A stretch of 64,000 nucleotides of DNA from Cupriavidus pinatubonensis (GTDB taxonomy: Bacteria > Pseudomonadota > Gammaproteobacteria > Burkholderiales > Burkholderiaceae): contig NZ_CP080766.1 of the NCBI RefSeq assembly GCF_019602855.1, forward strand, positions 248,001 to 312,000, read 5' to 3'. The notes under the pieces were generated by a model. That model had not been told where the DNA came from. It did no database searches and worked only from the letters and a program-made list of their open reading frames with translations. Position 1 is the stretch's first letter, and each line of letters starts with the position of its first letter. Shown piece after piece: positions 16,697 to 26,699 of the stretch. The translations under genes and the position numbers were made by a program.

Positions 16697-17884
16697 TCAC
16701 GCAGGCAACGGCGCGAACGGCAGGCCCACATAGTTTTCGGCCAGCATGCGCGATGCTGCCTGTGACGCGCACACATAGGCCAGTTCGGCATGCTGCAGCC
16801 GCGCCGTGAACGGCGTATGGTCATCGAAGCGATGCAGCAATGACGTCATCCACCACGAGAAATGTTCCGCACGCCAGACGCGCGCAAGGCAGGCCGACGA
16901 GTATCCGGCCAGCAGATCGTCGCGGCCGTGGCGGTAGTGCGTGACCAGCGCGTGGGCCAGGTTACGCACGTCGGCCACCGCGAGATTCATGCCCTTCGCG
17001 CCCGTTGGCGGCACGATATGCGCGGCATCGCCGGCCAGGAACAGGCGGCCATATTGCATCGGCTCGGTGACCAGACTGCGCATCGGCGTGATGCCCTTCT
17101 GCAGCACCGGCCCCTCGTTCAGATGCCAGCCGTCGCCGGTTTCGAGCCGTGCATGCAGTTCGTCCCAGATGCGCCGATCGGTCCAGCCGGCCAGGTCTTC
17201 GTCGGGCCGGCATTGCAGGTAAAGCCGCGTGATTTCAGGCGATCGCATCGAGAACAGCGCAAAGCCACGCGCATGGCTCGCATAGATCAGCTCCTGCGCC
17301 GCGGGTGCAGCGCTGGCCAGGATGCCCAGCCATGCAAACGGATAAGACCGCTCGAAGACCTGCAACGCGCCGGCCGGCACCGCGTGGCGCGACACGCCGT
17401 GCGAGCCGTCGCAGCCGGCAATGAAGTCGCACGCCAGCACATGGCGCTGCCCGCCATGCTCGAACGACAAGGATGGCGACTGCGTGTCCAACCCATGCAG
17501 GGCAACCTGCGACACCTCGAACAGCAGCGGCGCACCGCAAGCCTGCCTGGCGGCGATCAAATCGCGCACGACCTCATGTTGTCCATACACAGTGATTGCG
17601 CGCCCACCGGTCAGCCCGCTCAGATCGATGCGGTGGCGCTGCCCATCGAACAGCAGGTCGATGCCGTGGTGCACCATGCCTTGCTCGCGCAGGCGCGCGG
17701 CCACGCCAGCCTCTTCCAGCAGGTCGACAGTACCTTGTTCGAGCACCCCGGCGCGTATGCGCGCCTCGACATGTGCCTGGGTACAGTCTTCGAGAATGAC
17801 GGAATCAATACCGGCCCGCTGCAGCAAATGACCGAGCAGCAGCCCGGCCGGGCCCGCGCCGATGATTGCGACCCGGGTGCGCAT
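16697..17884 (-). CDS. pobA: 4-hydroxybenzoate 3-monooxygenase
   Basis: The 395-residue flavoprotein converts 4-hydroxybenzoate to protocatechuate with NADPH and oxygen. It has the N-terminal FAD dinucleotide fold GAGPAGLLLG, the RIRAGVLEQG segment typical of PobA, the DG-type motif CDGSHGVSR and the C-terminal flavin-binding GDAAHIVPPTGAKGMNLA. The length matches Pseudomonas PobA. It precedes livHMGF by 51 bp in one transcription unit, linking the transporter to hydroxybenzoate or a related aromatic. No pobR regulator lies beside it. Confidence 0.95.
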   Translation of the reverse strand: MRTRVAIIGAGPAGLLLGHLLQRAGIDSVILEDCTQAHVEARIRAGVLEQGTVDLLEEAGVAARLREQGMVHHGIDLLFDGQRHRIDLSGLTGGRAITVYGQHEVVRDLIAARQACGAPLLFEVSQVALHGLDTQSPSLSFEHGGQRHVLACDFIAGCDGSHGVSRHAVPAGALQVFERSYPFAWLGILASAAPAAQELIYASHARGFALFSMRSPEITRLYLQCRPDEDLAGWTDRRIWDELHARLETGDGWHLNEGPVLQKGITPMRSLVTEPMQYGRLFLAGDAAHIVPPTGAKGMNLAVADVRNLAHALVTHYRHGRDDLLAGYSSACLARVWRAEHFSWWMTSLLHRFDDHTPFTARLQHAELAYVCASQAASRMLAENYVGLPFAPLPA

Positions 17885-17914
17885 GTTGCCTGCCTCCAGT
17901 TCTGGGAATGGGCC

Positions 17915-17939
17915 ACGCCCCGTTACGCGGGGCGTTACG
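17915..17939. promoter_or_regulatory. Inverted and direct repeat upstream of pobA
   Basis: ACGCCCCG (17915-17922) and CGGGGCGT (17928-17935) form a perfect 8-bp inverted repeat with a five-base spacer. The heptamer CGTTACG occurs twice, at 17921-17927 and 17933-17939, one helical turn apart. The element is 31-55 bp upstream of the pobA start and may bind its activator. It could instead be a hairpin in the leader. Confidence 0.4.
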
Positions 17940-18038
17940 GTAGCGGCACTTTATCGGGTGGATTGTTGCGGGTGCCAGGAATTTTTGCAATCGGGCGGTG
18001 TCCTGCCTCGATACGCTGCGAAGGCATATTTGCCAGGG

Positions 18039-18677
18039 CTACCTTCCCACCCTCAATCTGCGCCAGACATTGGCGACAACCAGCGCCCCCACACCCATCA
18101 CAATCCCCGACAGCACAATGGCCCCCATGTGGTCACGCACCTGCGGCACGTTTCCGAAGAAGTAGCCAAGCACCGGCAGCGAAACAGACCATAGCAATGC
18201 GCCAGCCGCAGCCGCGAGCAGGAAGCGCGCTGCACCCATGCCTGCTATGCCACCCACGAACGGCGCAAAGGTACGCACCACCGCGATGAAAGGCGAAAGC
18301 AGGAAGGTCACGTCGCCGTGCTCGGCATAGAACCGATGCGTCCGCTCCAGCGCCGCCTGGTCTATCCACCGCAATTGCCTGCCCAGCACTTTCATACCGA
18401 TCGCACGGCCCACGCCGTAGTTCAGCAGGCTGCCGCCCAGCGCCGCCACGAACAACAGCGGCATCAGCACCCACAGACTCAGGTAACCCGACGCGCAGAA
18501 CGCGCCACAGATGAACAGCAAGGGATCGCCCGGCAGGAAAAACAGAGGCAGCACGCCGATCTCGGCAAACACCACGGCGAACAGGATGGCGTAGACCAGC
18601 GGGCCGTAGTGCGCGATGGCGGCGCCGAGATGCTGGTCGAAGTGCAGCAACAGCTGCCACATAGATATGGAGTCCAT
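18039..18677 (-). CDS. DedA/VTT-family membrane protein
   Basis: A 212-residue polytopic inner-membrane protein of DedA type. It has the conserved acidic re-entrant region FAEIGVLPLFFLPGD and the downstream VVRTFAPFVGGIAGM motif with the essential arginine. DedA proteins are implicated in undecaprenyl-phosphate or phospholipid translocation and envelope homeostasis. ATG 18677 is used; ATG 18662 is an alternative. It is monocistronic between pobA and the APC permease. The substrate cannot be read from sequence. Confidence 0.9.
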   Translation of the reverse strand: MDSISMWQLLLHFDQHLGAAIAHYGPLVYAILFAVVFAEIGVLPLFFLPGDPLLFICGAFCASGYLSLWVLMPLLFVAALGGSLLNYGVGRAIGMKVLGRQLRWIDQAALERTHRFYAEHGDVTFLLSPFIAVVRTFAPFVGGIAGMGAARFLLAAAAGALLWSVSLPVLGYFFGNVPQVRDHMGAIVLSGIVMGVGALVVANVWRRLRVGR

Positions 18678-18756
18678 GATCGGCGCGCACAGGCGTCTTG
18701 CAATTCATCGGGTATAAAAATGCCGGACAACATGACGCCGGCAGCATTGAGCGGGT

Positions 18757-20127
18757 TCAGGCGGCAGGAGATGCCCAGATCTTCTTGCGGTTCAGCGCCA
18801 GCGGAACGGCACCACAGGCTATGCCTCCCAGGCCAACGACATTGGTGACCCAATCGAAAGTCGGGATACTGTAGATCGCGATGAAGAAAAGGAACAGCCC
18901 GCTTCCCACCGGCCAGATGACGTGGCTAACGGCATGCCATGGACCTTGCGCCAGCATCGATCGGTAATACCAGCCGCAGGCGAGCCCGGTCAGCCCGAGG
19001 TAGAAGCAGATCTGAAAACCGATGGCGGTAATGGAATCCTGCAGGATGACGTTGATCGTCGGCAGGTAAGACGAAGCGAACAGCAGCACGAGTCCGGCGA
19101 TCCAGATGAAGAAGATGGCAAAGTGCGGCGTCCGCCAACGCGGATGCAGGCGCGCGTAGCGATGGTGGAGTGCCCCGTCGCGGCTCGTGGCAAACAGTGT
19201 GCGTGTGAACTGGAGCATCTGCGTCTCGACCGTTCCCACTGTGCTCAGCAGCACCGCAATGATCGCGACATAGCCCCAGGTGGGTCCGAACAACTTCTCC
19301 GCAATGGCAAAGATGACGTTGGTGTTGTAGTGCTGGATCTCGGCATCCGACAGGCCGAGCAGCGTGATGACGATGAAGACCAGGAAGAACGTCATCAGGA
19401 ACACCATCGACCAGAACGCGGCGCGACCCGGGATGCGGTTCGGGTCGCGCGTCTCCTCGCTGAGGTTCAGGGTCACGTCCCAGCCGTAGAAAAAGAAAAT
19501 TGCGATCAGCGCGCAGTTGGCGAACATGCCGGGAGAGAACGCGAACGGCCAGAACCATGCCAGCGAGAACGAGTGCTGTGGCGCATGCGGAAACGTGAGG
19601 AAGCTCGCGATGATGATCACGAGCAGAATCGCGCCCTCGATGACTGTCATCAGCACTTGCAGGTAACTGGTGAGCTTGATGCCCTTGACGATCACTGCAC
19701 TGACGAACGTGAGCCATGCCGCCGCGATCAGCGTCACGTAATGCACGTTATTCATCTTCGGCCGGTCGAAAACGAGCAGCGTGGCATTGGCCGCCGGAAT
19801 CATGGCAGAGACCATGAACACGCAGCACAGCACCAGCAGCGCCCAACCGGCAAGAAAGCCGAAGGCTCGCCCGAATACCATGCTCACCCACGCATAGGAA
19901 GTGCCGGCGCTCGCCAGGGCCCGATTCAGGTTGATGAACGCAAATGCGATGCCAAACATGATCAGCCCGCACACCAGGATGCTCGCCGGCGACAGCGTGC
20001 CGGCCGTACCGATGATCGTGGAAGTCGTGATCTCGATGCTGTAGGCCGGCGCCGTGCCGGCGATGCCCATGATCACGGATTCGACGATGCCCAGCGAATC
20101 AGCGTTGAGCTTGGCAGATGGGTCCAT
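18757..20127 (-). CDS. APC-superfamily amino acid permease
   Basis: A 456-residue protein with about twelve membrane spans. The N-terminal region SVIMGIAGTAPAYSIEITTS resembles the unwound TM1 substrate site (GxxAPxxS-like) of APC permeases, and the central ALASAGTSYAWVSMVFG segment is also characteristic. It is probably a proton-coupled amino-acid or amine importer in the inner membrane. It is divergent from the aldo/keto reductase gene over a 234-bp gap. The substrate is unknown. Confidence 0.88.
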   Translation of the reverse strand: MDPSAKLNADSLGIVESVIMGIAGTAPAYSIEITTSTIIGTAGTLSPASILVCGLIMFGIAFAFINLNRALASAGTSYAWVSMVFGRAFGFLAGWALLVLCCVFMVSAMIPAANATLLVFDRPKMNNVHYVTLIAAAWLTFVSAVIVKGIKLTSYLQVLMTVIEGAILLVIIIASFLTFPHAPQHSFSLAWFWPFAFSPGMFANCALIAIFFFYGWDVTLNLSEETRDPNRIPGRAAFWSMVFLMTFFLVFIVITLLGLSDAEIQHYNTNVIFAIAEKLFGPTWGYVAIIAVLLSTVGTVETQMLQFTRTLFATSRDGALHHRYARLHPRWRTPHFAIFFIWIAGLVLLFASSYLPTINVILQDSITAIGFQICFYLGLTGLACGWYYRSMLAQGPWHAVSHVIWPVGSGLFLFFIAIYSIPTFDWVTNVVGLGGIACGAVPLALNRKKIWASPAA

Positions 20128-20251
20128 GGAGCATGCAACGCTCGGTCGGCAATCATGGATCGATTTCTACTCTCCCCGGTCCATAGCGGCAAGAGGATTG
20201 GCCGGGATGGGGGAGATTCCGACCATGACGAACGATGGCCGGAACCCGCGA

Positions 20252-20269
20252 TATGCGCTGCAGCGCATA
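20252..20269. promoter_or_regulatory. Perfect 18-bp palindrome between divergent genes
   Basis: TATGCGCTGCAGCGCATA is a perfect palindrome with no spacer. It lies in the 234-bp region between the APC permease (start 20127) and the aldo/keto reductase (start 20362), about equally far from both. A dimeric regulator controlling one or both genes is a plausible reading. Confidence 0.42.
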
Positions 20270-20361
20270 AAGGCTAGTCAGCGGCACCCGCCGGGCCAAA
20301 TGCTTTACAAGGCAGTCGCCCGGAGCTAAGGTCAACGGGTGCCATTCGCCTGGAATCCCCC

Positions 20362-21285
20362 ATGTCGATCGATCGCCGCTCCTTTCTTGCGATTGCCGCC
20401 GGACTGGCTGCCGTGCCCCGCGTCGCGACTGCGGCCGGCACTGCTGCGGCCGCCACGGTAGAGGCGCCAATGCGGCGGACCATTCCCGGCACCACCGAAG
20501 CGCTGCCCGTTGTCGGCATGGGCACCGCCGATACCTTCAACGTTGGCACAGGGGCCGACGAACGCGCACCCCTGGCAGAGGTCCTGGGCCTGCTGCTGCG
20601 CAACCAGGGCTCGGTCGTCGATACCGCGCCGAGCTATGGCAGCGCGGAAGCCGTAACCGGTGACCTGCTGCGCAATGCCGGTGCGCGTGCCAAGGTGTTT
20701 CTCGCGACCAAGGTGTCCGCACCGGCCGGCGCTTCAGCGCAGGCGCAATGGGCGCGTTCGCTCGCCGACCTGCACACCGACAAAGTCGATCTGCTGCAGG
20801 TGCACAACCTGATCGACTGGCGCGAGAACCTGCGCTGGATGCGCGAACTCAAGGAACAGGGCAAGATCCGCTACCTCGGCATCACCCATTACCGTGAGGA
20901 TGCACAGGATGCCGTCGCGCAGATTGTGCGCAGCGAACGTGTGGATTTCGTGCAGATCAACTATTCCCTCGCCGAGCGCGGCGCCGAACGGACGCTGCTG
21001 CCGCTGTGCCAGTCGCGCGGCGTGGCCGTACTGATCAACCGGCCATTCCAGGATGGCCGCATGTTCCGCGCTGTGAAAAACCGTCCGCTACCGCCATGGG
21101 CCGGCGAGATTGACTGCAACTCGTGGGGACAGTTGTTCCTGAAGTTCGTGGTGAGCCATCCGGCCGTCACCGCCGCAATTCCCGCCACGTCCAAGCCGAA
21201 GAACATGGCCGACAACCTCGGTGCCGCGCTCGGACGCATGCCGGATGCGGGCCAGCGCGAACGCATTGCGGCGCTGCTCGCGTAG
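20362..21285 (+). CDS. Aldo/keto reductase with a Tat-type signal
   Basis: The 307-residue protein starts with a twin-arginine-like leader (DRRSFLAIAAGLAAVP) and then an aldo/keto reductase barrel. The catalytic set is visible: aspartate and tyrosine in VDTAPSYGSAE, lysine in ATKVSAP and histidine in LQVHNL. Members reduce carbonyls with NADPH; export through Tat would place a folded, cofactor-loaded enzyme in the periplasm. It ends 3 bp before the following transporter gene and is probably co-transcribed with it. Substrate unknown. Confidence 0.85.
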   Translation: MSIDRRSFLAIAAGLAAVPRVATAAGTAAAATVEAPMRRTIPGTTEALPVVGMGTADTFNVGTGADERAPLAEVLGLLLRNQGSVVDTAPSYGSAEAVTGDLLRNAGARAKVFLATKVSAPAGASAQAQWARSLADLHTDKVDLLQVHNLIDWRENLRWMRELKEQGKIRYLGITHYREDAQDAVAQIVRSERVDFVQINYSLAERGAERTLLPLCQSRGVAVLINRPFQDGRMFRAVKNRPLPPWAGEIDCNSWGQLFLKFVVSHPAVTAAIPATSKPKNMADNLGAALGRMPDAGQRERIAALLA

Positions 21286-21288
21286 CCG

Positions 21289-22680
21289 ATGGACAACGAT
21301 CCCGCTCAGGCAGGCACCGGGCCCTTCCCGCGCCTGCGCCACGGTTTTGGTATCCGGCCCGGCGAATCGGGCGCCGTCGTCGCCGGCTTCCTGTTCTTCT
21401 TCTGCCTGTTTGCGAGCTACTTCATGCTGCGCCCGGTACGCGAGACCATGGGTATCGCCGGCGGCGTGAAAAACCTGCAATGGCTGTTCACGGCGACGTT
21501 CGTCGTCATGCTGGCCGCCATCCCGATCTACGGCGCGTGCTGCGCGTGGCTGCCCCGGCGGCGCTTCGTGCCGTGGGTCTACGCCTTCTTCGTTGCCAAC
21601 CTGGTCGGCTTTGCGCTGGCCACGCGCGCGGCACCGGACAATGTGTGGCTCGCGCGCGTGTTCTACGTGTGGCTGTCAGTCTTCAACCTGTTCGTGGTGT
21701 CCGTGGCCTGGAGCCTGATGGCCGATGTATTCCGGCCCGAACAGGCGCGCCGGCTGTTCGCGATGCTGGCGGCTGGCGCCAGCGCAGGTGGCCTGGCCGG
21801 CCCGGTGATGGGCGGCTGGCTGGTCGTCCATATCGGGCTCACCGGCCTGATGCTGCTGTCGGCCGCGCTGCTGGCTGCCACGCTGCCTGGCGCAGGCTGG
21901 CTGTTCGGCTGGCGCAGCCGCGCCGGTGCCGGCGTCGCGGTAGCGGGGGATTCCACGGCCCGCACAGGCGCAAACATGGACCCGTCCCATCCGGTCGGCG
22001 GTGGCCTGTGGGCCGGCCTGGCGCTGGTGATGCGCTCGCGCTACCTGCTCGGCATCAGCCTGTTCGTGATCCTGCTCGCCACGGCCAGCACCTTCCTGTA
22101 CTTCGAACAGGCGCGGCTGGTGGCGGAAGCGTTTCCGGAACGTGCGCGCCAGACTCAGGTCTTCAGCGCGCTCGATGCCATCGTGCAGGCGCTGACGATC
22201 ATCATCCAGCTGTTCTTCTCGGGGCGCATCGCGCGGCGCTACGGGGTTTCCGCGCTGCTGACAGCCGTACCGCTTGCGGTCGTTGCCGGCTTCCTGCTGT
22301 TGGCGATGTTCCCGACCTTCGGCGTGCTGGCCGGCGTGATGATCCTGCGCCGCGTCGGCGAATACGCACTGTTGCGCCCAGGGCGCGAGATGCTGTTCAC
22401 CGTGGTGGATCCGGAAACCAAGTACAAGGCCAAGAACGTCATCGATACCGCTGTGTATCGCGCCGGCGATGCGGTGAGCGCGTGGGTCAAGACGGGTATC
22501 GATGCGATTTCCGGCCACGCCGCCACGGTGGCCCTTGCCGGTGCCGCAATGGCCCTGCTTTGGGCCGTGCTTGGGTGGTGGCTGGGCCGCCGGCATGAAC
22601 TCCAGTTAATGCCGTCCGTCGCCGCCGCTGCGGGCGAGACACCGGACACGCCGGCGTCATCGGCCACGCAACCGCGCTAG
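21289..22680 (+). CDS. MFS transporter of the NTP/NDP-exchange (Npt/Tlc-like) type
   Basis: A 463-residue protein with about twelve membrane segments. It has features of the bacterial Npt1/Npt2-like branch of MFS, including LRPVRETMGIAGG after the first span and VDPETKYKAKNVIDTAVYRA in the C-terminal half. Classical members in intracellular bacteria exchange ATP for ADP; the role of the free-living homologues is not established. It begins 3 bp after the aldo/keto reductase stop. The MFS call is firm, the nucleotide substrate is only suggested. Confidence 0.78.
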   Translation: MDNDPAQAGTGPFPRLRHGFGIRPGESGAVVAGFLFFFCLFASYFMLRPVRETMGIAGGVKNLQWLFTATFVVMLAAIPIYGACCAWLPRRRFVPWVYAFFVANLVGFALATRAAPDNVWLARVFYVWLSVFNLFVVSVAWSLMADVFRPEQARRLFAMLAAGASAGGLAGPVMGGWLVVHIGLTGLMLLSAALLAATLPGAGWLFGWRSRAGAGVAVAGDSTARTGANMDPSHPVGGGLWAGLALVMRSRYLLGISLFVILLATASTFLYFEQARLVAEAFPERARQTQVFSALDAIVQALTIIIQLFFSGRIARRYGVSALLTAVPLAVVAGFLLLAMFPTFGVLAGVMILRRVGEYALLRPGREMLFTVVDPETKYKAKNVIDTAVYRAGDAVSAWVKTGIDAISGHAATVALAGAAMALLWAVLGWWLGRRHELQLMPSVAAAAGETPDTPASSATQPR

Positions 22681-22690
22681 CAACCGGCGC

Positions 22691-24430
22691 TCAGAACTGT
22701 TCCCAGTTGTCGCCAGCGTCGGCGCTTTCGGTGCGTGCAGCACGGGCCGGCTGCGCTTTCAGTGCTTTCGGTGCTTTCGGTGCTTTCGGTACTTGTGGCA
22801 GGACCGGCTCAGCCTTCGGCGCGGCCGGCCGGCGCGGTGCCGGAGCCGGCTGGTGCACGACGGCGGCGTGGCCGCCGCCATGTTGCGCGACCCGGAATGC
22901 CGCCACGGACTGGCGCAGCGCGGCAGCTTGTTCTTCCAGCGAATGCGCGGCTGCAGTAGCTTCTTCGACAAGCGCGGCATTCTGCTGGGTCACCTGGTCC
23001 ATCTGGGCCACGGCCTGGTTGACCTGCTCGATACCAGTGCGTTGCTCCACCGACGCCGCGGCAATCTCGCCCATGATATCGGTCACGCGGCGGATCGACT
23101 GCGTGATCTCCGTCATGGTCGAACCCGCACGCTCCACGAGGTCCGAACCGCTGCGCACGCGATCGACCGACGTGCTGATCAGCGTGCGGATTTCCTTCGC
23201 AGCGCCTGCCGAGCGCTGGGCAAGGCTGCGCACTTCGCCCGCGACCACGGCGAAGCCCCGGCCCTGTTCGCCCGCGCGCGCCGCCTCCACCGCGGCATTG
23301 AGCGCCAGTATATTGGTCTGGAACGCAATGCCTTCGATCACGCCGATGATGTCCGCAATCTGACTGGAACTGTCGGCGATCTGCGTCATGGTGGTGATGA
23401 CCTGCTCCATCACCTCGCCGCCGCGGTTGGCGATCTCCGACGCGTTGTCGGCCAGCCCGCTTGCCTGCCGCGCGCTGTCGGCATTGTGCTGCACGGTCGT
23501 GGTCAGCTCTTCCATGCTCGCGGCCGTTTCCTGCAGCGACGCTGCCTGCTGTTCGGTGCGCGACGACAGGTCCGAATTGCCGGCGGCAATCTGCGCCGTG
23601 GCCGTGGCCACTGAATCGACCGATGCACGGATGCCGCTCACGGTGCCCCCCAGCTTGCGCTGCATGCGCTGCATGGCAAAGAGCAGGCTCGAGGTGTCAC
23701 CGGGGCGCACGTCGATATCGCGCGTGAAATCGCCATCCGCAATGCTGTTGGCGACCGACGCTGCATAGGCGGGCTCGCCACCCAGGTCGCGGCGCACGCC
23801 GCGCAGCAGCCACGCGGCCAGTACCGTCGCCGCACCGCCCAGGATGACCAGCGTCAGGATGGAGTGCAACAACGCCTGGCGGAACGCCGCCTCGATGTCA
23901 TCGACATAGGCGCCCGTGGTAACGGTCCACTCCCACGTCTTGAATGCCTTGACGTAGCTGACCTTGGGCAGCGGCTGGCTCGCGCCCGGCTTCGGCCACA
24001 TGTAGTTCAGGAAGCCCGCGCCCTGGCCGCTGGCGATCTTCGCGATCTCCACGTAGATCAGCACACCGTTCGGATCCTTCATCGTGCTGAGGTTCTTGCC
24101 TTCGTTCTCGGGCTTGAACGGATGCATCAGCGAGCGGCCCGAGAAATCCGTGATCGAAACATAGCCGTCCGTCCCAAAGCGCAGCGGCCGCAGGCGCTCC
24201 TTGGCCAGCTTCTGTGCGTCTTCGACGGACAGGCCCTTGCTTGCCGCCTCTTTTTCGATGGCGGCGACCAGGCTGACCGAGGCCTCCGCAACGCTCTGGA
24301 TTTCTCGTTGGCGTCCGGCGAACATTTCCGCGCGCGTGACGAACGCCTCGTACGTACAGATGCCGAGCATGGCGATCCAGATCAGGCCAAAGGGGATCCA
24401 GAGCCGTTGGTTCAGGGTCAGTGTCTTCAT
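22691..24430 (-). CDS. Methyl-accepting chemotaxis protein with sCache sensor and CheR-tether tail
   Basis: This 579-residue receptor has TM1 (about 10-30), a periplasmic single-Cache domain (about 35-185, with [14 protein letters not shown]), TM2 (about 190-210), a HAMP domain and the cytoplasmic signalling helix bundle with the conserved tip [20 protein letters not shown]. The C terminus has a Pro/Ala/Lys linker and ends NWEQF, resembling the pentapeptide that recruits CheR and CheB. ATG 24430 begins [11 protein letters not shown]; a longer frame upstream is non-coding. It is divergent from frmA. The ligand is unknown, possibly a small carboxylate. Confidence 0.93.
   Translation of the reverse strand: MKTLTLNQRLWIPFGLIWIAMLGICTYEAFVTRAEMFAGRQREIQSVAEASVSLVAAIEKEAASKGLSVEDAQKLAKERLRPLRFGTDGYVSITDFSGRSLMHPFKPENEGKNLSTMKDPNGVLIYVEIAKIASGQGAGFLNYMWPKPGASQPLPKVSYVKAFKTWEWTVTTGAYVDDIEAAFRQALLHSILTLVILGGAATVLAAWLLRGVRRDLGGEPAYAASVANSIADGDFTRDIDVRPGDTSSLLFAMQRMQRKLGGTVSGIRASVDSVATATAQIAAGNSDLSSRTEQQAASLQETAASMEELTTTVQHNADSARQASGLADNASEIANRGGEVMEQVITTMTQIADSSSQIADIIGVIEGIAFQTNILALNAAVEAARAGEQGRGFAVVAGEVRSLAQRSAGAAKEIRTLISTSVDRVRSGSDLVERAGSTMTEITQSIRRVTDIMGEIAAASVEQRTGIEQVNQAVAQMDQVTQQNAALVEEATAAAHSLEEQAAALRQSVAAFRVAQHGGGHAAVVHQPAPAPRRPAAPKAEPVLPQVPKAPKAPKALKAQPARAARTESADAGDNWEQF
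22753..22797 (-). repeat. Five tandem 9-bp units in the chemoreceptor tail
   Basis: Five units related to GTGCTTTCG (plus strand) follow one another without gaps; three are identical and the two outer ones are degenerate. They encode a PKA-type repeat in the linker before the C-terminal pentapeptide. The array is in frame and could expand or contract by slippage, changing linker length. Confidence 0.85.
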
Positions 24431-24686
24431 TACAGTTGCGATGTGGGGGGCGTCTGACAGGCCATTGGGACGGGGCCGTATCCCCGAACGACAATGCCTC
24501 CAGCCTGCAAGCAACGGAATGTCAGACCAATTGCTCACCCCCACTTCCGAGGGGTACCAGGCATGGGGCGGTCGATCAGCGGCCACCGGCACGCGATAAG
24601 TGATGCCTGTATCTCTCCGGAAGGTCGTATAGTCATGCCTCCGGCCCAAGCGGGCCGATCCCTTTCCTTACCCCCCGGAGGATTCC

Positions 24687-25793
<1,107 letters not shown>

Positions 25794-25803
25794 GGAGCGC
25801 GCC

Positions 25804-26655
25804 GTGACCCTCGAACTGCTGTCCGAACACGGCTGCCATGGCGGCGTGCAGCGCTTCTACCGGCACGCATCGGCCACCATCGGGCTGCCAATGCGATTCT
25901 CGGTGTACCTGCCGCCACAGGCGCTGGCCGGTGGCGGCAAGCTGCCGGCCCTGTTCTATTTGGCGGGGCTGACCTGCACCGAGGAAACCTTCATGATCAA
26001 GGCCGGTGCGCAGCGCTTTGCCGCCGAGCACGGGCTGGTCCTGGTGGCCCCCGACACCAGTCCGCGCGGCGCTGGCGTGCCGGGCGAAGCCGATGCCTGG
26101 GACTTCGGCGTTGGTGCGGGTTTCTACGTCGACGCGACTGAAGCGCCGTGGCGCCAGCATTGGGGCATGGAAAGCTACGTCGCGCAGGAGCTGTTCGACC
26201 TCGTGAGCCGTGAGCTGCCGGTCGATCCGGACCGTGTCGGCATTTTCGGGCATTCGATGGGCGGTCACGGGGCACTGGTGCTCGCGCAGCGGCATCCGCA
26301 GCGTTTCCGCTCGGTGTCGGCGTTCGCGCCGATTGCCGCGCCGACGCGGTGCCGGTGGGGACAGAAGGCGTTCACGGGCTACCTCGGCACCGACCGCAGC
26401 CGCTGGGACGAATATGATGCCAGTGCATTGATGGCTGCCCAGAAGGTCGCGCCCTTCCCGGCCGGCATCCTCGTGGATCAGGGCCTGTCTGACCAGTTCC
26501 TGCAAAACCAGCTCCACCCCGAAGCGTTGGAGGCCGCGTGCGCGGCGGTCGGACAACCGCTGACGCTGCGCCGTCATACGGGCTACGACCACGGCTACTT
26601 CTTCATCAGCACCTTCATCGCGGACCATATCCGGCATCACGCCGGACAACTGTGA
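25804..26655 (+). CDS. fghA: S-formylglutathione hydrolase
   Basis: The 283-residue esterase hydrolyses S-formylglutathione to formate and glutathione. It has the esterase D-family nucleophile motif GHSMGGHGAL and the upstream YLAGLTCTEETF oxyanion region typical of FrmB/FghA. It starts with GTG 25804; the GAGG of its ribosome-binding site overlaps the frmA stop codon. It completes the glutathione-dependent formaldehyde pathway with frmA. Confidence 0.95.
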   Translation: MTLELLSEHGCHGGVQRFYRHASATIGLPMRFSVYLPPQALAGGGKLPALFYLAGLTCTEETFMIKAGAQRFAAEHGLVLVAPDTSPRGAGVPGEADAWDFGVGAGFYVDATEAPWRQHWGMESYVAQELFDLVSRELPVDPDRVGIFGHSMGGHGALVLAQRHPQRFRSVSAFAPIAAPTRCRWGQKAFTGYLGTDRSRWDEYDASALMAAQKVAPFPAGILVDQGLSDQFLQNQLHPEALEAACAAVGQPLTLRRHTGYDHGYFFISTFIADHIRHHAGQL

Positions 26656-26671
26656 CGATGCGGAGATGACG

Positions 26672-26699
26672 GCGATGCGCGGCCCGCGCCGCGCATCGC
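26672..26699. terminator. 12-bp GC-rich hairpin between convergent fghA and RRM gene
   Basis: GCGATGCGCGGC (26672-26683) pairs perfectly with 26688-26699 around a CCGC loop. It lies in the 44-bp gap between convergent genes and abuts the RRM-gene stop. There is no T run, so it is terminator-like by position rather than a textbook intrinsic terminator. Confidence 0.55.

Noticed and set aside
16862-18289. A 475-codon plus-strand open frame opposite pobA and part of dedA
   Set aside because: It spans two well-supported minus-strand genes and their gap, and has no domain-like sequence or ribosome-binding site.
18922-20277. A 451-codon plus-strand open frame opposite the APC permease
   Set aside because: Charged, low-complexity product lying wholly antisense to a clear permease gene.
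22753-22797. Short tandem array considered as a CRISPR or intergenic satellite
   Set aside because: Units are 9 bp without spacers and lie in frame within the chemoreceptor gene, so it is a coding repeat.
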